Shown here: positions 60,251-64,000 of the stretch, one piece after another
Layout: each line of letters starts with the position of its first letter
Numbering within the stretch: the stretch's first letter is position 1
Made by a program: the position numbers and the translations under genes
The notes under the pieces: model-generated
Seen by the model: the letters and a program-made list of their open reading frames with translations, nothing else
Told to the model about the DNA's origin: nothing
Databases searched by the model: none
Assembly (NCBI GenBank): GCA_001510575.1
Contig: LNGK01000003.1
Coordinates: 1,045,755-1,109,754 of the forward strand
From: Knoxdaviesia capensis
Taxonomy: Eukaryota > Ascomycota > Sordariomycetes > Microascales > Gondwanamycetaceae
DNA length: 64,000 nucleotides
Direction: 5' to 3'

Positions 60251-60251
<1 letters not shown>

Positions 60252-60279
<28 letters not shown>
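60252..60279. repeat. GA microsatellite in the GatB 3' flank
   Basis: About 14 GA units immediately after the stop codon. Confidence 0.9.
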
Positions 60280-60491
60280 CGTGGGACAGTGTTGTTCATG
60301 TGTCATGTTCATGTTTCATAGGTCTGTATTCTAGGTGTGTGTGGGTGGGTGTTATGAACAAATGCCGGTTGAGCAATAATAGAACGCATCAAAGCCACTT
60401 GTCGTGTGTCATGAAGCGCGTGAAAAATAACATACAAAGAGAGTCTGGTTCTCTCAATCCCACCCCCTACTCCATTCCACGGGCGGGCCGC

Positions 60492-61439
60492 TTAGTCGTA
60501 CTTCTTCGGCGAGAACTTGTACATCTGGTTCTCCCGGTCGCGGATGAAATTCTCGACCCGCTCCTCCCGGCCCAGGGGCCTCCGATCCAGCGTCGACATG
60601 ATTTGCGCCTGATGCATGCGCTTCGCAGCAACACCCTCCGACACGTGGCTCTCAACACGCAGCAGCTGGACCAGCGTGCCCATGGCCAGACAGAACACCA
60701 CGATGCTCGCGAACAGGCCATTGGACATGTAGATCGGCTCCTGTTTCTTGCCGGCACGCCGGTCGTGCCACTCCTGCCAGTCCTCCCACGTGGCGTTCGC
60801 CGCGGGACTCCCCGGCTCGTGGCGCCAGCGGCGGTCCTGCTTGCGGAAGAGGTCGTGGATCGACTCGGAGGGTCCGCCGGCCCAGCCGATGCCGTACAGA
60901 TCGTAGTCGCGGCGCTTGGCGGGATCACTAAGGATCTCGTTCGCGAGAACGACCAGGCGGTAGCGGTCGATGTGCACGTTGTGGTGCGGGCGATCGGCGG
61001 GGGATGACGGTGTTGCCGACGACGATTGTGATTCGGATGATGATGTGGATGTGGATGGGGAGGAAGACGGGACGGCGGAGTCGGGCGACAACGTCGAGGA
61101 GTGGTAGTAGCGGTCTGGGTGGTACAGCTTGACCAGGTCGTGGAAGCGGCGTTTGTCGTACGGTGCGGCCCGGTCGAGGTGGAAGATCTCGTACGGCGAC
61201 GGGTGTGGCGAGCCGGGCCACTCGAGGTGCGGACTACTGCCGCCGCTGCTGCTGCTGCTCTCGTGTGCGGGCTGTTTACTGCTATTATTGCTAGTGTTGT
61301 TGTCGCTGGAGACCGTGGCATACCCGCGACTCCGAGCCCGCAGCGCCGGGCGTACACATCGGTGGTGGGCGTGGTGGAGACGGCTGGACAGCAGGTGGCG
61401 TGATGCCGGCCGGAGGAGTGAGGGCATTCGCAAGGACAT
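60492..61439 (-). CDS. J-domain (DnaJ/Hsp40) membrane protein, probably mitochondrial
   Basis: A single exon of 315 residues from MSLRMPSLLRPASRHLLSSR, a basic presequence-like N-terminus; an upstream in-frame start is less likely. The J domain begins at about 81 (SPYEIFHLDRAAPYDKRRFH) and has the HPD triad at 107-109 (LVKLYHPDRY). A Ser-rich insertion of about 40 residues follows directly after HPD. The domain then resumes with DRYRLVVLANEILSDPAKRR (158-177) and DYDLYG. One transmembrane segment (GLFASIVVFCLAMGTLVQLL, 241-260) precedes a charged C-terminal tail. J proteins stimulate Hsp70 ATPase. A single-span mitochondrial J protein would recruit mitochondrial Hsp70 at the inner membrane, but partner and location are inferred. 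There is no zinc finger or substrate-binding C-domain, so it is a class III J protein. Confidence 0.85.
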   Translation of the reverse strand: MSLRMPSLLRPASRHLLSSRLHHAHHRCVRPALRARSRGYATVSSDNNTSNNSSKQPAHESSSSSGGSSPHLEWPGSPHPSPYEIFHLDRAAPYDKRRFHDLVKLYHPDRYYHSSTLSPDSAVPSSSPSTSTSSSESQSSSATPSSPADRPHHNVHIDRYRLVVLANEILSDPAKRRDYDLYGIGWAGGPSESIHDLFRKQDRRWRHEPGSPAANATWEDWQEWHDRRAGKKQEPIYMSNGLFASIVVFCLAMGTLVQLLRVESHVSEGVAAKRMHQAQIMSTLDRRPLGREERVENFIRDRENQMYKFSPKKYD

Positions 61440-62118
61440 GGCGGATAGGGAAAACGAGCACACGAGCGGTATCGGCGGGATTCTAGGTGGATGATACGGA
61501 CGACGGACACCGGTTCGGCGGAAAAGACGACATTGCTTCTGCGGGACACACACGACGTGAAGAAGCAGAAAGCGATAAGATAGGGTTGGCGAAGGAAGAT
61601 AAAGCGTGGAAGAGGAGGGGAAATGGAAGTGGGAAAGTTGGTCCGTTGGTGGTCGGGGAAGTCTAGATTAAAGTTCGGCGAGAAGGAAAAGCGATGTATT
61701 TCCGGGCGGTCCCACCCTGACAGTTCCGATGGGTTCGGGTGATTGGGCGCTGGAGGTCCACTATTGCAACAACAGCTGATTCGATTTTGAACAGGTCGAA
61801 CCCTAACGGGGCCACACTAGGGTTACAGGTTTCTGGATGCCGATCGCCGCTCCCACGGACTTCTTCCTTCTTCCTATGCCAATGTTGGGTCAACATGAGG
61901 GCCGACATCTCCTTCTGGCTCTTCTCTCTTCAACTGGCGGGCAGCACCATGAAAGCCCCCTTCTCTGCTCCTTTTTCGAGGAGAAAGAATAGCAAAAGCT
62001 GTTCGGCTCTTCTCTCGTTTTGCATAGCTCAAACCACATCTCATCCCAATATCTCAAACTAGCATCATGCCTTGTCGACACCGATTTGGCCGGAGTCTTT
62101 CATTCTACAGTACCCATC
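61440..62118. promoter_or_regulatory. Upstream region of the J-protein gene
   Basis: 679 nt, divergent to the decayed gene at 62119. Two telobox-like motifs occur, AACCCTAAC at 61798-61806 and CTAGGGTTA at 61817-61825, roughly 360-385 nt upstream of the J-protein start. No gene seen. Confidence 0.5.
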
Positions 62119-62582
62119 ATGGATTATCCACGAACTCCAGACAACCTGCTTATGCATGTAGTAATCAACACCCGGACTGTCCAGGCTCGGCCAACCCAGC
62201 GCACCATTGAACGGGCCGTCGTTGCCATGAACATCGGCAAATTGAGCACCTGGACCGTCCCTCGGTTTCTTCCCGTGTCAGACCTCACGCCCGAGGACCT
62301 CTTGGAGACCGGCCACATAATCACCCTCAGCCCGCAGACGCAGCCGCGCTTCATGCTTCGCCCGCACTTCACCCGAAGCTGTCCAGCCCGGTCACCATGC
62401 TCATGCATATTGGCGGCATAAGCATGCTTCTCGGCGACCGGATCTCTACCGCCTAGGGGTTCTGCTTCAAGCCCGACCCGGACGGCACCATCTCCGGCAT
62501 GCTCGAGCAGGTCAGCCTGTGGAAAGTCCCGCCGGAGTGGAATCAATTGATGCGCGAGGCCGCGTCGGTCGCCGCCGCCTAG
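62119..62582 (+). pseudogene. Decayed protein-coding gene of unknown family
   Basis: From ATG at 62119 one frame runs about 75-80 residues with GC-rich third positions (TIERAVVAMNIGKLSTWTV, LTPEDLLETGHIITLSP). The frame then changes between about 62350 and 62395. The continuation (MLMHIGGISMLLGDR) meets a TAG at 62454, and beyond it the same frame stays open to a stop at 62580-62582 (GFCFKPDPDGTISGMLEQVS, LWKVPPEWNQLMREAA). The downstream segments look coding in composition. I tried simple GT-AG introns between the two frames and none restored phase. The best reading is a gene with one frameshift and one nonsense change. I do not recognise the family. A sequencing error could explain the frameshift but hardly both lesions. 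Confidence 0.45.
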
Positions 62583-63037
62583 GGACATGTCACGCCTTCC
62601 TTTATCGCCGTGTATGGTAGCAAAATATCGGGAGTCTGTCGCGCCCGAATCATATGTAACCCACTGATAGTCGCAGGTCCAGCCAGCCGGAGCCGGTCGG
62701 CATATACAAAACTCGCAAAAAATGTCTTGGTATTGAAACCAATGGCTCGGGTTGTCCCTCTGGTGTATCCTGATCTAACTGAGTATTCCGTGCGTTGGCC
62801 AACCAAGATGGAGGATTGGCTGGATATCTTGCAAACACTCAAACTTTCGCGTTGCACAATGACCTGGTTAAGATGGGGATTCCCAAGCTATATAATCGCC
62901 CTCACCACCCATTTCCCCCCTCCATTTTGTTTCCCCCTGAACAATCTCAAACCAGTCTGCCAGGACAAGCCATCTTGCAGCACTAACCTACCATACAAAC
63001 ACCACACCACGCCTCTCTATCTTCTATCCAGGTCAGT
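62583..63037. promoter_or_regulatory. Promoter of the small CxxC protein gene
   Basis: 455 nt. A TATATAAT box at 62889-62896 lies about 142 nt upstream of the ATG, and a C/T-rich stretch (62904-62938) follows it, a classic arrangement for an expressed fungal gene. Confidence 0.5.
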
Positions 63038-63340
63038 ATGGCCGAACCACACACTTCACCAGCACAAAGAACCCAAACAACCCAACCACGTGCAACCATG
63101 GTGATGCCGTTCTTCTGGCACTGCGGCCAGTGCAACCGCGTGAACTTGGTGCTGATGCCGGCGTGTGCGAACCGCGTGTGCGGGGCGGCGCGCAAGTACG
63201 GCGACTACATGCTGGACAGCAACAAGCGGGCGATTGGCTACTGGACGTCGCAGTTCTCGTGGCAGCGGTTCAATACCAGCCCGAACTACACTGTAGGCGC
63301 GGGCGGGCCGCCGGCTGGGGCGGGGTTGCAGCCGCAGTAG
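63038..63340 (+). CDS. Small CxxC zinc-ribbon-like protein
   Basis: One frame of 100 residues with a good promoter upstream (TATA box and CT stretch). The first 20 residues are Thr/Gln/Pro-rich. The core is FWHCGQCNRVNLVLMPACAN followed by RVCGAARKYGDYML, that is Cys-x2-Cys and two further Cys spaced as in a compact zinc ribbon or RanBP2-type finger. The tail is Gly/Pro-rich. An internal Met at residue 21 (MVMPFFWH) is an alternative start. Codon use in the core is strongly GC3-biased, supporting real coding. The family is not one I can name; zinc binding is inferred from spacing only. Confidence 0.6.
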   Translation: MAEPHTSPAQRTQTTQPRATMVMPFFWHCGQCNRVNLVLMPACANRVCGAARKYGDYMLDSNKRAIGYWTSQFSWQRFNTSPNYTVGAGGPPAGAGLQPQ

Positions 63341-64000
63341 TTCTGGTTGTTGTGGGCTAGGTCATGATAGGTAGACATGTTTCAATCTATGTGGTTTTGA
63401 CGTATTGGTGCAGATGTACGTGTGTGTTGAACCTAGAGTGACCTGCTCGACTGAAGTGATGCTTTATCGAGTGGAGCAAGGGGGAGTTGCAGGATGCAGG
63501 GTGTAGGAGTTAGTTCTCTGCTAGACACTCGCGAGTAGTGCTTGAATGGAAAACTAAGATGAGCAGACCTTCGCCGGTAGGCATGAATTTGTCCTCACGA
63601 GCACGATCCATATAGAAGATCTATAATTCCATGATATCTCAGGGTCCTAAGCATCTCAGATAGCCAACCCAAACCCTAAACCCAACTCTTTCTCCCCACA
63701 TTTCCTAGCCGGCAAATCCACGGCAGATTCTCGGCAAGCTCCACAGAGCTCTAAGTGGCGAAATTTCTCCCTCCCACCTTTACAGGCTTGGATTTTTTTG
63801 ATCAGGTTTGTTTGCTACGCATTCTTTGCTAATTCACTTGACTGTACCCTTCGTTCCCTGTTCTTGCCTCTGTATATTTTTTCTTCTTCCTTCCTGTAAC
63901 TCTCTTCCTCAAAACCCTCGCACACAAAACAAATATTATCCTCCTTTCTTTCGTCAACAACTTTCTTTCTTTCTTTTTTTTTCAATCATCAGACTCTTTT
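63341..64000. other. Downstream flank, probably leading into the next gene
   Basis: 660 nt without a supported gene. AAACCCTAAACCC at 63671-63683 and a CT-rich stretch from 63840 to the window end look like the promoter and leader of a plus-strand gene starting beyond the window. Confidence 0.45.

Noticed and set aside
1..64000. CRISPR array, prophage, insertion sequence or biosynthetic gene cluster
   Set aside because: No spaced direct repeats, no integrase or transposase domains, and the lone P450 has no core synthase nearby.

Overview
This is chromosomal DNA of a filamentous ascomycete (Pezizomycotina). Eurotiales is my best guess, but it is an inference from general style and not from any marker gene. 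The evidence is protein-coding genes with short (about 55-165 nt) GT-AG introns, CT-rich leaders, GC-rich third codon positions, and clear homologues of fungal housekeeping proteins: BimE/Apc1, Cwh43 with a fused PGAP2 part, Swi1, Img2 and a DUF6594 protein. There is no operon structure. I found no CRISPR array, no rRNA operon and no convincing tRNA gene.

Layout. 0-12 kb, all on the minus strand: an FG-repeat/CCCH nucleoporin (Nup42/Amo1 type), a secreted GH5 glycoside hydrolase, a microsomal cytochrome P450, and Cwh43 (GPI-anchor ceramide remodelling, 8 exons). 12.5-15 kb: Utp6 on plus, convergent with an unrecognised basic proline-rich protein. 15-19 kb: a 4.2 kb gene-free region with a 62-bp tandem repeat and several palindromes, leading into the intronless Swi1 gene. 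23-26 kb: mL49 (Img2) and eIF3e, divergent from a shared 540-bp promoter. 28.5-40 kb: Apc1 and Vps41, divergent from an 808-bp promoter with CCAAT boxes. 41-46.5 kb: a possible spliced non-coding transcript with a perfect hairpin, a tail-anchored orphan protein, an assembly gap (20 N), and an orphan polytopic membrane protein with a Cys-rich ectodomain. 46.8-49.8 kb: a secreted subtilase. 49.8-55.5 kb: a second gene-poor region. 55.5-64 kb: a DUF6594 membrane protein, the mitochondrial GatB homologue, a mitochondrial-type J-domain membrane protein, a likely pseudogene, and a 100-residue CxxC protein.

The genes do not form one pathway. Two divergent pairs are noteworthy: mitochondrial ribosome with cytosolic initiation factor, and cell cycle with vacuolar fusion. 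CCCTAA (telobox-like) motifs recur upstream of several genes. I found no clear sign of an undescribed multi-gene system. The most interesting leftovers are the hairpin/spliced non-coding candidate at 40.7-41.1 kb, the palindromes upstream of SWI1, the orphan membrane proteins and the decayed gene at 62.1 kb. Exon boundaries were read by eye from splice consensus and reading-frame continuity. No alignment or transcript data were available.
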